Assembly: GCA_013339765.2 (NCBI GenBank)
Contig: CM023449.1
Location: forward strand, 207,229,422 to 207,293,421
DNA length: 64,000 nucleotides
Direction: 5' to 3'
Source of the DNA: Haemaphysalis longicornis
Taxonomy: Eukaryota; Arthropoda; Arachnida; Ixodida; Ixodidae
Shown here piece by piece: positions 22,668 through 33,675 of this stretch. The stretch's first letter is position 1. Each line of letters begins with the position of its first letter. Below the pieces are notes generated by a model that saw nothing but the letters and a program-made list of their open reading frames with translations, did not search any database and was not told the DNA's origin. A program made the position numbers and the translations under genes.

Positions 22668-23538
22668 ATGTCTTCCCTCGGGCTCCAGAAGCCGACTTCT
22701 AGCTCTGAGAGCGAAGACGACAGCGACTACATTCCGTCCGCCGAGGACAGTGACGGGGACGACGCGTCCGACGCTGAAAACGACGCTGCGAGCGACGACG
22801 CTGAACGCGCTGAACCTTCAGCCCAGAAGAAGCGCAAGAGGGTGAAAACGAAGGAAGGGGTTTCCCGGAAACGCCGAGGTGGCATACGCTTAGGTGGGGA
22901 GGAGGAGGAGGATGCAGCGCTCCGGGAAGACAGGATAGCCGTTGCGGACAATTCACAAAAGGACGAAGTGGCCGCCTTGGCCGCTGAAAAGGAAAAGAAC
23001 GACGAGCTGTGGGCGGACTTCCTTCGAGACGTGGGGCCCAGACCGAAGAAGGACGGTGCTTCCGGCACCGAGCAACGCGGCAGAGGCCGAGAAACCGTCC
23101 AGCTCGAAGCCGAACGTTCAACCAGAGAAGAGTAAAGTGAAAGTTGTCCAGGCGCTCGAGTTTGCAGGAGAGACGATCATGGTGGAAAAAGAAGTGGCGG
23201 CCGACTCCAAGGAGGCGAAATCATTTGCGGCGCTACAGCGTCTGCAAGACGGTTCTTCGCAGGAAAAGACTCCTACCTTGAAAGATAAGAAGCCGATCGG
23301 CGCCCTGGGTGTGCTTAACCAGTTGACGAACAAGAAGCAAAAGATTAGCACTCTGGAGAAGTCGAAACTGGACTGGGAACGCTACAAACAAGAGCGAGGC
23401 ATCGGACAGGAGCTTCAGACTCACAACCGGGGCAAGGATGGATATATGGAGAAACAAGCTTTCCTCGAGCGCACTGATCAGCGCCAGTTCGAAATCGAAA
23501 AAGCCATTCGCGCCAAAAGCAGGACCCCGCGCTTTTGA
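22668..23538 (+). CDS. CFDP1: CFDP1/BCNT (Swc5/Yeti) family chromatin protein, one frameshift
   Basis: The start chosen is the ATG at 22668. The N-terminus is acidic and serine-rich with DSDYIPSAEDSDGDD, matching the acidic DY(V/I)PS region of CFDP1. A basic stretch KKRKRVKTKE follows, then the ELWADFLRDVGP segment. The C-terminus is a BCNT-C domain: FAGETIMVEKEV, KPIGALGVLNQL, LDWERYKQE, GKDGYMEKQAFLERTDQRQF. The family is a subunit of the SWR1/SRCAP complex that deposits H2A.Z in the nucleus. The first part is in one frame and runs to a stop at 23135; the BCNT-C part is in the next frame. One extra base (or two missing) between about 23043 and 23115 accounts for this. It could be a sequencing error or a real lesion. 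There are no introns and no poly(A) tail, so it is not an obvious processed copy. Confidence 0.88.
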
Positions 23539-23593
23539 ACCCCCGTTCTGCCCGTTCATTTCATGAGTGTTGTACGGTTTATTGCTGAGATGC

Positions 23594-23599
23594 AATAAA
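23594..23599 (+). terminator. Polyadenylation signal of the CFDP1-like gene
   Basis: AATAAA lies 56 bases after the stop codon, a normal distance for a short 3' UTR. Confidence 0.6.
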
Positions 23600-23907
23600 T
23601 GAAGGGTGCTTTGAACCTACTCGGGAAACCGAATTTATTTCTGGGATGAACATCATTGTAGACGAAATTCACTTCTGTTTTTAAGTCTCGTGTTCGCATT
23701 ATTGGCAGGAGGTTGCATGTAAAACGGTTCAAAACTGCACACGATTGTCTGTATTTTTTTCACGGTAATTTACGTCCTCAGTTAGCTGTCAAGATTTTTG
23801 TGTCACGAAATGCGAAGCCCCCCAAAAAAGTCAAGCCTCGAGAGGTACGCAGCAGGTGACGAGAAAGAATCGCCTGTGATTGGCTGATGGTGAGGGAGGG
23901 TGTTAAC

Positions 23908-23956
23908 GCGCAGTTTCCACGGAAACTGCGCTTGTTTCCGTGGAAACAAGCGCAGT
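23908..23956. repeat. Two overlapping near-perfect hairpins
   Basis: GCGCAGTTTCC-AC-GGAAACTGCGC (23908-23931) overlaps a second palindrome at 23925-23956 with 15-base arms starting ACTGCGCTTGTTTCC. The shared piece ACTGCGC can pair in either structure. It lies about 120 bases upstream of the first visible UBE2Z exon. Confidence 0.85.
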
Positions 23957-24072
23957 CAAGACTATAAGCCGTACTGTTTCCTCGCCTCGCGCTGTAAGCA
24001 TATTTAAACGAATCGTTCAGTCCGCGACGTCCTGGGCCGGCATGGGAACGTTTCCCATTAATCGCTTCGCAG

Positions 24073-24260
24073 ATCCACGCCCTAGTGATTGGCCCGCTCG
24101 ACACGCCTTACGAAGGCGGCTTCTTTCATTTCTTCATCAAGTGTCCGACCGACTACCCGATCGCGCCTCCCCGAGTGCGTCTGATGACCACAGACCGCGG
24201 ACGAGTTCGCTTCAACCCGAATCTGTACGCGTGTGGTAAAGTCTGCCTCAGCATCCTCGG
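24073..24260 (+). CDS. UBE2Z: UBE2Z-type E2 ubiquitin-conjugating enzyme, catalytic exon
   Basis: The exon starts after the acceptor TTCGCAG at 24072 and ends at the donor GTGAGC at 24261 (phase 2). It encodes IHALVIGPLDTPYEGGFF, then the PTDYPIAPPRV block, then FNPNLYACGKVCLSILG. The FNPN replaces the classical HPN of E2 enzymes as in UBE2Z, and the active-site cysteine codon is at 24244-24246. UBE2Z (USE1) accepts ubiquitin from UBA6 and passes it to substrates. The exons that should precede this one (N-terminal KRD and the PPPGM region) were not found between the CFDP1-like gene and here, so the 5' part is missing or lies elsewhere. Confidence 0.92.
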
Positions 24261-24458
24261 GTGAGCACGAGTCTTTCAAGAATACTGTATCTTCCAGCTA
24301 GAGCTAACCAAGAACTGAGTTTATAATCGCGCTAACAAGAATGCCGAACTAATTCACGTTCGTTAGGATGAAAGAAGTCAAGCAATTTTAAAGGCATTGT
24401 GATGTCGAACTTGTACCTCCTTGACGTCCTCACCTCAAACAAAAGGCGTATGACCTCG

Positions 24459-24505
24459 CCGTTCCATAGCGCGAGGCATTCTGGATGCCTTGCGCTTTGG
24501 AACGG
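24459..24505. repeat. Near-perfect hairpin in a UBE2Z intron
   Basis: Arms of 21 bases (24459-24479 starting CCGTTCCATAGC, and 24485-24505) pair at 19 of 21 positions around a 5-base loop. Confidence 0.75.
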
Positions 24506-25626
24506 TGTCGCCATGGATATGCAATCGCCATATTTTAATGCATGAAATTTTAGGGAATAGGTTTGTTCAGCCTGACGAAAAAAGAGCTTAAAATGTGCAT
24601 CCTGGCACAAAGACACACCAGCACTCTGCGCTGTGCAGTTCATGAAAGCGAAAGCGATTTGGCCGTGAGCACTGCGTTGTTCGTGATGTTAATACCCGTC
24701 ATTAACGAACTGGAGAGGTCGCATTTGTGGCATGTATGCCGGGCGAGGGGAGGTTTTCGAAAGCAACGCCCGCTGTACGTGACGTGAAAGCAGTAATTTG
24801 TTCTATTATAAATTGAGGCGGAATTTGCTTTTGAGCGCATGTGTAACGTGAAATCTCGGTCGAATAAAGGTTCGATTTCGAAATCAATTCCTTCGTTGAA
24901 AATGGGGACAGATTCAGCCAGCCACCATTTCTCTTCATCCGCTGGCAAAGCTCTCACTTTGCGTGAGTATTTCGGTTTCCAACAAAAACAAGCGATGCCT
25001 TACGCGAACGATGAAAATCTCAACGTGGACTCAGCGGTAAGAGCTGTTCGCGACGACCGGCGTCAAGCCGCATACGTATATCACAGCTCACACACCGAAA
25101 CAAAACTACGTTGCATAAGAATACCTTGAAATTACGAGGCAGTAAACGACAAGTCATCAACCAGGAATAGATTAGAGGTCTCGTAGCGAAGCGGCGTTAC
25201 ATATACCGTCATAGTGAGTTCCCAGTTCATGCGGGAAACCGACCCGTCACGCATGTAGGAGGCGCCGCACCGGTGCAGTGATTGTGCGGAGGTTGCGCAC
25301 GCCTCCACCTCCTTCTGCAATGAAAACGTCTGCCACCGCCGGCTATATTTTGCGGCGCAGGGCTTCAACTAGCGAACACCCGTAGCTGGTTGTATATAGC
25401 CACGCCGCTCTTACTCCACTTTGGGGCACCTATTGAGGCAGTGATATGATGGTAATGGGGAACCGGACAATCGGGCTGTAAGGGCGTTTGGGGTTTAAAA
25501 AATGTCCGCGATGCCCTTAGCCAATACATTGCGGTACTTTTGGCAATGAAAGAAAACGTGAAGCCCTGTCCAACGATTTCCGTGATATTGGTATGTCCGT
25601 ATGGACCTGTGATGCGCTGAATAAAT

Positions 25627-26135
25627 ATGCAGTGGAGAACGACGTTTGTAAGAGAAACTCCTTTAACCCAATCCACCCTGAAGAAGAAAGTGTACGACAG
25701 CTGCATATTACCGGTACTCACCTGCGGGGCAGAACTTCGGAGGCTCACTAAAAGGGTTCAACTTAAATTGGGGACGACTGAGCGAGCAATGGAATTGGAA
25801 ATTATAGGTTTAACGTTAAGGGACAAGAAGAGAGCGGAGTGGGTCAGGGAACAAACGCGAGTTAAGGACACATTAGTAGAAATTAAGATGAAGAAATGGG
25901 CGCGGGCAGGGCATGTAATGCGAAGGCAAGATAACCGCTGGTCAATAAGCGTAACAGAGTGGATCCCTAGAGAAGGCAAGCGTGGCAGGGGTCGGCAGAA
26001 AGTTAGATGGGCAGATGAGATCAAGAAATTTGCGGGGATAAATTGGTCGCAGTTAGCACAGCACCGTGATAATTTGAGATTCATGGGAGAGGTCTTTGCC
26101 ATGTAGTGAACGTAGATAGGCTGGTGATAATGTTG
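25627..26135 (+). mobile_element. RTE/BovB-like LINE 3' end
   Basis: A frame to 26106 encodes the C-terminal region of RTE-type elements: KKKVYDSCILPVLTCGAE, RRLTKRVQLKL, TERAMELEIIGLTLRDKKR, KWARAGHVMRR and KRGRGRQKVRWADEI. These are the thumb and tail motifs after the reverse transcriptase core. The upstream catalytic domain is absent, so it is a 5'-truncated copy inside a UBE2Z intron. Confidence 0.85.
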
Positions 26136-26237
26136 ATGACCCTCTTTAAGAACGATGCTTTCTACCTTACCAGGCAAGGGTTCTGTCGCGACCATTGGCG
26201 TCAAGAGAAAACTCCCGCGAACAAATAAAAAAAAAAA

Positions 26238-26330
26238 CTACTGGCACCGCCAGGAATGGAACCTGGAACGAATAGAGAAACGGAGCGCGAGCCAGCTGTG
26301 TTACCAATTGAGCTATCCGCGCACGCGAAG
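26238..26330 (-). repeat. tRNA-like SINE head with T-rich tail
   Basis: On the minus strand GCGGATAGCTCAATTGGTAA is an A-box region and CCAGG-TTCCATT-CCTGG is a perfect T arm with a 7-base loop. A run of 11 or so A follows within 20 bases. The acceptor stem does not pair, so this is a tRNA-derived SINE or relic, not a functional tRNA. Confidence 0.65.
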
Positions 26331-26334
26331 CCGA

Positions 26335-27009
26335 GGGAGACAGACGATGTACTCACCGAGCACAGCTGCGGGTACCCCCTGCGTTCTCGCTGAATGCCAC
26401 GTGATAGCATCACGCGACCTGTAGCGCCGCTGTGCGCTCCGCTGACGGCACGTGTAGCTCCGCGTGCGCGCCTTGCCCATGCTCTAGGAGTTATTAAAAA
26501 TTAAAGGAAGCTCACACCAACGCATGGAATCTCACTGCTCCTCCGTCTCTTCCGCTGATCTAGTCGCCTCCGTCGGCTCCGGCTGAGACGAAGGAGAAGT
26601 GAAATCGTCTGGCACCGGGATTGGGCTTCCTTTAATTTTACATAAAAAAACAGTTTCCACTGATGTGCTTCACCAGTACAACTCAACCAACCACCATTCA
26701 TTGATCATACACTGACTTACCCTTAAGAAAAAATATCTCTTTAAAATAATAAAGGGTGTGATTCAGTACATTTCACTTGTCTCTGAGTTCACTCTTTGTA
26801 GAGCCACTTGGGTGAATTCAAGAGACGTCGCATGGGTAATCGTTGTAGGTGTCGTTTACAGCTTCGATTTCCAACCATCTTCACAGGGTGGATTGGCGCG
26901 CATTTTTTCATTTCGTTTCTTGGGGATATGACGGTTACACCGGCTGCATATTGGTGCAGGCAAATACTTGCCGGCACTTCATTTCGGCATTGTTTTTTTT
27001 TTTTTGCAG
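26335..27009 (+). other. End of UBE2Z intron, unassigned
   Basis: Only the polypyrimidine tract and acceptor (TTTTTTGCAG, 26992-27009) before the next exon were recognised. Confidence 0.5.
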
Positions 27010-27121
27010 CACGTGGTCTGGCCCGTCCTGGAGCGCTGCCCAGGGCTTGGGAAGTGTGCTCGTGTCTATTCAGTCGCTGATGAACGACAAACCCTACCAC
27101 AACGAGCCAGGATTTGAAAAG
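27010..27121 (+). CDS. UBE2Z: UBE2Z-type E2, exon with TWSGPSWSAAQ
   Basis: The first base completes the Gly codon of the catalytic exon. The exon then encodes TWSGPSWSAAQGLGSVLVSI followed by QSLMNDKPYHNEPGFEK, the post-catalytic E2 segment with the NEPGFE motif of UBE2Z. The acceptor is TTTTTTTTTTTGCAG, the donor GTTATC at 27122, phase 0. Confidence 0.92.
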
Positions 27122-29375
27122 GTTATCTCTGCCCATTCGATTTCCTGTCATCTCCACGGTATACTCTCATTCTGGACGTTTTTATGGAGCATCCGGAAGA
27201 ATTGGTAGAGACAATCGCTCACTTTAAGAATGCTGAACCTCTTAACTCTACGGTAATATTTACCTGGTTCCGGATTTTTTTTTTTACAGGCTCTAAAAAG
27301 AAAATATAAAAAAAAAAACCTTCCGCCACAAACCCTTCCGCCTCTGGAGGCGCATGCAAATTTCCCAATGAAGACTTTTTCAATATCCCATCTTGCACTG
27401 ACAATCTAGCCCCATCACACAGCTTTAGGCATCATCATCTTTCAGGCGCGTCCTTTGGGTGCTCGCAATACCTTAGTTGTTCTGTTACAGCCGTGTACTT
27501 TTGTTGCGGTCACTTGGCGTCTGAATTGTAAAAGTGTACCCCAGAGGATACCATTCACTACAATGCCACGAATGCTAACGGCACCGACGATCCTGGCCTC
27601 ACTGCCAGGATTGTGGATGCGTGATTGGCCTGTTGAGGAATTAAGATGAAAGTCATTGCAAGCCCTGAACCAGTCAATCAGGTCACAATAAGCGTTCAGC
27701 TCAACAGTCCGATTCCACCTTGAGGTGACTGAAGACCTGTAATTCCGTCGCAGTGGAGGTGCAAAAAAAATCGTAAGATGCAAAGGCGGATGCTCCCTCA
27801 GAAATTGTGGCACTATACGTGCTCGCTTTATCGTACCGGCCTGAGGAGCGTTCCGAGGTAAAGAAAATGACTGTGGTTTAGCTCGGCTTGACAAAGCAGC
27901 GGAAGCACAGTTTGCCAACGAAAAAATATGGCTAGTCGCACGTTCAGTACTGCGAGCACTAACTGCCGTCGTTTCGTCAGTTTCCAAAGCCAACGTCGCT
28001 CGTCACTGTCATTTTTATGCATCCTTCCCCCGGCGCTTACGTCGCGGAAGTTCCCGTTCTTCACTCGTCTAAGTCTGTCCGCTTTGCGTGCTCGTACTCA
28101 CATTTCCTCCTTAGCTTGTTAGCAAGCCGAGCGACATCTGCAGGCGACGATTGGTGGCAGCGGCGGACAACTGGATTTGTCAGCGATGGCTGCACATTGC
28201 ACGATAAGCCCTCGGCGACCCTGTCTTCACGCCTAAAACATTCGCCGTCACGTGACCTTTATCTTTCCGCCTTGCGAGCCAGTCGCTCCTTCCACCTCTC
28301 CAACTTGCCCACACGTGCCACTAGTCGCCAGCGCCGCGGCTGCGGCGAATCATGTGGTATCACTTCAAGATGGAAATAAGATTGCGCTACAAGGACGGGG
28401 CGACAGAAGAAGACACACCACACAGCGCGAAGTAACAAACTGAGTTGATTTCCACGCGCATATATACTACTATCAAGTAGACACGTGGATCCAAGAGAAG
28501 TTCAAAATACGAAACTAAAATCACACGCAAAAATAAATAAATAAATAATAATAATAATATTAATAATAAGAATAGTGCTCATAATAATTAAAACGGACAC
28601 TTTCACCATGACAAATGCCGTCTCAACCAGAGTAGACACCATCAGGCAACGCGATTTCTTTGCCCAACAGCGATATTGAAGCAACACTAACGCAAACATC
28701 CTCCCCGCGCGCAATTTCAAGCGCCTCTATTCCCCGTGAGCGAGTCACGAATAGTTTTTAAAAAAAATGGAGCACACTTACAGTCACGACAATTAATGCC
28801 AAGATGCCCGCTTATCGCATTACTAACATTATTTTTGTGCTCACGGAGTGTATCAATACATCTGCCAGTTTGGCCGATATATACCATATATATACTGTAC
28901 TTCGTTCTCCACTTATTCTTCTGTCGTACCGTCCTTGTAGCGCAATTTTATTTCCACCATGTCAGACCAACTAGCCCGTCACAATGCTTTGATCCCTTCA
29001 AGGTTACACCTTGCTTCAAGGTCAAATTCTGACACATGGCAAAACACCCTGGAGTAGGCCAACATCGCTTTCGCAATAAACGTAGCCTTGACTTACCCCA
29101 CCGATTGCATTCTTAACTTTCTTGTAGCTGGCTAAGCTGTGCTCCCGTTTTGCACAGGTAATTTTGTTGCCTCCGTGCCATGTATTGTATAATTAGTCCC
29201 ATAATGCTATTTGCTTACGGGAACTGCAAAATAGAGCCCAGAAGGAAAGTGCTCAGCCGATTTCTTGCGGCGCTTCACAAGGGGCATTAGATGAAGAAGG
29301 AGGGGCCGGTGCAGAAATTGCGTAGATGTGTGCCGTAAAGCTGCACAATGAGCAACATGCACGGTGCTTTTCCAG
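27122..29375 (+). other. UBE2Z intron
   Basis: The intron runs from the donor GTTATC to the acceptor TTTCCAG. It contains a minus-strand open frame of 183 codons (27442-27993) with no recognised motif and an AAAT/AAT-rich tract at 28530-28570. Nothing else was identified. Confidence 0.55.
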
Positions 29376-29500
29376 GAAAGAAACCCGGGTGACGCAGCGC
29401 GCTACAACGCCATCATCCAGCACGAGACCGTCAGGGTGGCAGTGTGCGACACCGTCGAATCGTGCCTCCTGGAGAACTGCATCTTGCCACCGGCTTTGAG
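29376..29500 (+). CDS. UBE2Z: UBE2Z-type E2, exon with ERNPGDAARYN
   Basis: Phase 0 from the acceptor TTTTCCAG. It encodes ERNPGDAARYNAIIQHETVR, VAVCDTVE and ends LPPALR split before the donor GTAAGT at 29501 (phase 2). The block corresponds to ERHPGDSxxYN...HETIRVAVCD of animal UBE2Z. A short insertion, SCLLENCILPP, stands where the vertebrate protein has a different loop. Confidence 0.92.
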
Positions 29501-29567
29501 GTAAGTCGGACTCAAACGGCTATACTGCCCAACGCCATGGCTAAACCCCATTTTATTTGTCATCCAG

Positions 29568-29658
29568 GGAGAAGGTGTTCGAAAATTTCCCCGAGTACTA
29601 CGACTGCTATCAAAACAACATCCGATCCCAACGACAGCTTCATGGCACCGCTATGGCT
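29568..29658 (+). CDS. UBE2Z: UBE2Z-type E2, exon with FPEYYDCY
   Basis: The first base completes AGG (Arg). The exon encodes EKVFENFPEYYDCYQNNIRS and QRQLHGTAMA, the C-terminal helical extension specific to UBE2Z. The acceptor is CATCCAG, the donor GTGAGT at 29659, phase 0. Confidence 0.92.
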
Positions 29659-30400
29659 GTGAGTATACCATCCATTCTGGGGAGGCGAGTGTGCGAGAAA
29701 ATTGTTGAAGTGTTCGAACCTACGTCGACCACTTCTACCGGCGGTGACTTAAGGGGGCTCATGCCTAGTAGACTGGCGCTGCTGAAACAGGTAAAGGATT
29801 GCTTACTGTGCATCACAGACAGCAAGCTTTACAACTGCGGAGCCCAGGGTAGAAAATCGCCTTTGTGTCGAAAAAGAAATGACTTCAACTTCCCCCCGTT
29901 ACGGTAGGAGCACGCCGAGACCAAAATTTCTTCTCCTAGCGCGTGGTTCAATGCCGTTTCTCGTTTGTTGTTTGCTTTACTGCTTCAATATTTGGTCGTC
30001 GGATTGAAATTAGTGCCCTGGCTGTTAACTGGTTCGGCTTTATGGTCGAGCGTTACTTCGTTGAACCTAACAATACGCGAAGGAAGACATTGGTTATAGT
30101 GTGAGCTGCAAAGCCAGAGCCAATCACTGCAGAGGCCTGAGGAGGCATTCTGCTGGTTGTAACGTATGCCTGTATTTGGTGAATATCTAATTATCGACTC
30201 CGTATCGGCTGCAACTGCAGATACGGCTTCGTACACGGCAGTCACGAAGTTCACTCGGCGCTTATTCGTTCTCTACAAGTGATTTCAACGGCAGAAAGCA
30301 ACGCCATTCTTGCACATTGATCTCGTATCACCTCCGTTTCGTGCCGCAAGACACAATTATGTCTGTTAGGTTTCAAAAATTGTCGGGAAATCCGGGAGCA
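29659..30400 (+). other. Start of the long last UBE2Z intron
   Basis: No repeat or gene was recognised before the LINE fragment that begins near 30400. The intron as a whole runs to 34170 and hosts two LINE ends and a SINE. Confidence 0.5.
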
Positions 30401-31379
30401 CATCAGTGTGGCACCGATCCCCCGCAACACGCATCCATCACACCACCAGGAGCGCCGACAAGCAAGGGCCATGGCGCTACACAAGCAGTACCACTCTAAC
30501 CCAGAGGTCTGCTACGTAGACACAGCGAGCTACCCTGGCCGAAGACCGGTAACGGAAGTGGTGGTGGACCACCAAGGTAATGCGGTATCCTCGTGCTCAG
30601 TCAACACGTCCCGCCCAGATACGGGAGAAGAAGTTGCCATCGCACTAGCCATAACGGGTACACGGGACAGCATAATAATATCTGATTCTAAAACCTCCCT
30701 GCGCAATTACGCAAGACGGAGGGCTTCTACGGAAGTGGCGCATGTACTACGGACCCGCTCTGAGACAACAGCAAGACAAGTCCGTCTGGTTTGGACACCA
30801 GCGCACTCGTCCCTCCCGGGGACCGAGATGGCGCACGAGGCAGCCCGAGGATTCTGCGACAGGGCTGACCCCGAGTCCGAAGAGGTGCCGTCTGACAGGG
30901 GGGGGGGGGGGAGGGGGGGGGTATACGCTCGGGACGGACATATAAGGAAATCACACAGCACTATAGGCTGAGTCGTCTTAAACTTCCGGCAGCTCACAGA
31001 TCCCTCACAGGAGGACAATCAGTAGCGTGGCGTAGGCTGCAGACATTCATTTTCCCCCACCAAGCCCTATGCCATTGACAGTGCCCGGAATGGTACCAGG
31101 ACACATGCAAATGGTGTGGACTGTCAGCTGCTTCACTGATCCACATGGTTTGGGCCTGCCATCTCAAACCCCAGCCCGCCAACCCCGGATTCCACATCAG
31201 TAATTCCGAGCAGTGGGAGGCCGCGCTGCTCAGCTGCATTCCCGAAGTACAAGATGCGATCGTCCAGATGGCGGAAGACGCCGCCAGGGGTCATGGGCTC
31301 CTGGCCGCCGTCTGACGAAGCGCCCACCCGGAACCCCCCTCTCGGGTGGTTACGCTCAGCAAAGATGACAAATACAGTT

Positions 31380-31450
<71 letters not shown>

Positions 31451-31470
31451 CTCTCTCTACAATTGCGATA
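30400..31470 (+). mobile_element. LINE 3' end with RNase H and zinc region, in a UBE2Z intron
   Basis: The frame at 30408-30971 has PIPRNTHPSHHQERRQARA, a linker shared with the copies at 36.6 and 47.7 kb. RNase H motifs follow: CYVDTA (Asp), GEEVAIALA (Glu), IISDSKTSLRNYA (Asp) and WTPAHSSLPGTEMAHEAA (final motif). A G run at about 30898-30920 disrupts the frame. Further on, CPEWYQDTCKWCG and HMVWAC form the cysteine/histidine region. The segment ends in a (TC)n tail (31380-31458). Confidence 0.85.
31380..31458. repeat. (TC)n microsatellite, LINE tail
   Basis: Nearly pure TC repeats that start right after the LINE's 3' region. They probably grew from the LINE tail. Confidence 0.9.
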
Positions 31471-31477
31471 CACACTA

Positions 31478-31655
31478 TTGGGAAATTTGAGCGCAGCGCG
31501 AACAGCGGTTTTCTCTGTCACGGCGCATAGCTGTTGCGTCTCAGGAAGGGATCGGGTGATCACAGAACGCACGACGGTTCACGCTACTCTGGCATTATCT
31601 AACAGCGCATCGCTGCCACCGAGCATGTTGTAAATCGTTTTTGAACCTCCTGCGG
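31478..31655 (+). repeat. Dispersed repeat D1, copy 1
   Basis: This matches 45360-45630 in order: GAAATTT, GCGCAGCGCGA, GGCGCATA, CTGTTGCG, CAGGAAGGGATCG, GTGATCA, GCTACTCTG and GCATGTTGT. Function unknown. Confidence 0.7.
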
Positions 31656-31749
31656 ACAGGTCACGTGGTTAGGATGAGCCACGCAACGAAGAGTACGACG
31701 AAGGACCTATGCACGTGCGGCACATAGCGCGTGCTGGGCTTCTGTACTT

Positions 31750-32545
31750 TTTCGGAACTTGAAAGAACAGGCGCTTCGATTCATGAAGAAATTCATTTCT
31801 GAATGCCAACAGAGGGGCCTGCAATACCAAATTCGATGGGTCCCTGGACATGAAGGGATTGAAGGCAATGAAGAGGCACACAGAATTGCCCGGGAGCAAC
31901 TTCGTATTCACCCCGAGCAAGACTGTTTAGAACCCGCTTATTCAGATGAGGACGCCGACATCGACACAGAAGGCGGTGCTGCTTTGGCGAACGCCGAGCG
32001 GAAGGCCGTTCTTCAAAACAAAATTCCGGAAGACCCCAACCCGTTGCCGCCCGGATTCAGCCGATGGGCCACAGTGCGGCTAAGGCGTATAAGAACGGGC
32101 ACGGCTCTTACGCCTAGCACGGCTCACTATTTCTTCGGGCGTGGAAACCCGTATACAGCTCTCCGAACTGCCAGAAATGTGGTACCGGTGCCCTGTGCAG
32201 TGCGCGACACCTCCTGTGGGAATGTTCGGCACTCAGTGTTCCCACAGAACGCTGCCTAAAGACACTTGACCAGCTACGACCGGCAGACTACGAACTTTGG
32301 GTTAATCCGCTTGGAGCCCCACCTCACAGGAAGCACCTGCTGGACCCTCTGCTGATTTTGATCAGAGAAGCCGGCATTGAGGACTGCTTTTAGGAGCCTT
32401 CCTTGCCCCCCCCCCCCCCCCCCCCTCCTTACTTCCTATCCATTTTCCGACTCTTGACTGAGGCCTCCGGTCATGTCAAGGGGACTTCTCTCCCTCTCTT
32501 TTTTTTTTCTTTCAATAAACATGTGTTCATTCATTCATTCGTTTC
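31750..32545 (+). mobile_element. LINE 3' end (second type) with RNase H end and zinc region
   Basis: The frame 31759-32259 holds the RNase H end IRWVPGHEGIEGNEEAHRIA. A frame change near 32190 is followed by CQKCG...HLLWEC and a tail ending in a TAG at 32394. The 3' end has a C run, AATAAA near 32514 and a (TTCA)n tail. The WVPGH motif places it with the copy at 8.2-12.4 kb. It is 5'-truncated and frame-broken. Confidence 0.82.
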
Positions 32546-32549
32546 ATGG

Positions 32550-33430
32550 ATGCCTGGTTTTGCGTCTCTTTTCTAGAGCGCCACTTGATGCCAAAACGCG
32601 GTTTTCCCACACAGGTCTTGCGCCCCCTCGGCATACTGCCCTCCCCCTCACACTTTCGCCACACTTTCCTCCACCGCTTTTCTGCTCACTCTACCTCGTC
32701 TACCTTCGGTGTCCTCTTCGTTCACTCGGTTACACCGAAGGACGTCTTCGCCACGAGACCACAGGAGCGAGTGCTTAGGAGTTAATTGCGCACTGAAACT
32801 GCAACTTCGCTTATCCAGACATTTTAATATTCGGACGTAATTTCTATGACGGCCAGAACGGAACACTGGCGTAGCGCTGGCGAAAAAAGAGGTGATCCAC
32901 CTCCCAACTTTTTACTCAAAATTCAAGCACGACTTGCTTAATAAGCAATTGCAAGAGAAATTCCAACGAACTCTCGTCTTACTAATGACGATACAGCATA
33001 TTTAAAAAGCAACGCAGTCCTATTTCGCAGTGGCTAATACATATAAAATAAGTTGGGAAGTCATAATCCAAGTCATGCAGCCAATCCACGTCCCAGACTT
33101 CATGAATGAGCGGGAATGGTTTAAAATAGTGTAGTAATTCAGCTGGAACAGCAGCAGTATTATTTCCAGAGCAGGTTGCAACGCTCCCGTTGGGCGCAGG
33201 AAAATGCCCCGAAGTGTTTCAACATCACGTGCGTAATTTTATCGCGAAAGCATTTTCTTGCCGTTAAGCGAGAAAGCCAGCAGCCGGCGTCGGTAGCGGC
33301 GAAACGGCTTCCAAACCGACTTGACTAGGACCGATGGTGTAAAACGAATAGAAAGAAGTAACTGATTTGAACGAAAAATTGGGCAAATTTGTAGTCCAAC
33401 ACGCATTGCCGAAACCACCGCCGTTTCGTT
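32550..33430. other. UBE2Z intron, no feature recognised
   Basis: No coding motif or repeat partner was found. Confidence 0.45.
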
Positions 33431-33431
33431 G

Positions 33432-33675
33432 CTTGATTGATTTGATTGTAGGGTTTAACGCACCGACGTAACGCAGTCGATGAGGTGTGCCGTAGTGGAG
33501 GGCTCCGGATTAATTTTGACCACCTGGAGATCTTTAACGTGCGCCGAAATCTCGTACACACGGGCGTATTTGCTTTTCGCCCCCAGCAGAAAAGCGGCCA
33601 CCACGGCCGGGAATCGAACCCGCGACCTCGTGCTCGGCAGCGCAACGCCTTAGCCACTGAGCCCGCGGCGGGTCA
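33432..33675 (-). repeat. Ruka-like tRNA-derived SINE
   Basis: On the minus strand the head reads GCTCAGTGGCTAAGGCGTTG (A box) and GCGGGTTCGATTCCCGGCC (B box). The body has GAGATTTCGGCGCACGTTAA and CCGGAGCCCTCCACTACGGC, and the tail is (AATC)n. This agrees with the tick SINE family Ruka as remembered. Related copies are at 54.5, 61.3 and 63.4 kb. Confidence 0.85.

Noticed and set aside
24040..24072. Reading AGMGTFPIN just before the UBE2Z exon as its missing PPPGMFVVPD part
   Set aside because: It is in a different frame from the exon and resembles the motif only loosely; the acceptor at 24072 explains the boundary better.
27442..27993. 183-codon minus-strand frame inside a UBE2Z intron
   Set aside because: No family motif could be named. 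It may be an old transposon piece, but there is no positive evidence for a gene.
33600..33675. tRNA gene on the minus strand
   Set aside because: A and B boxes are present, but the sequence continues into a SINE body and AATC tail, so it is a Ruka-like SINE head. The same applies to 54457, 61328 and 63441.
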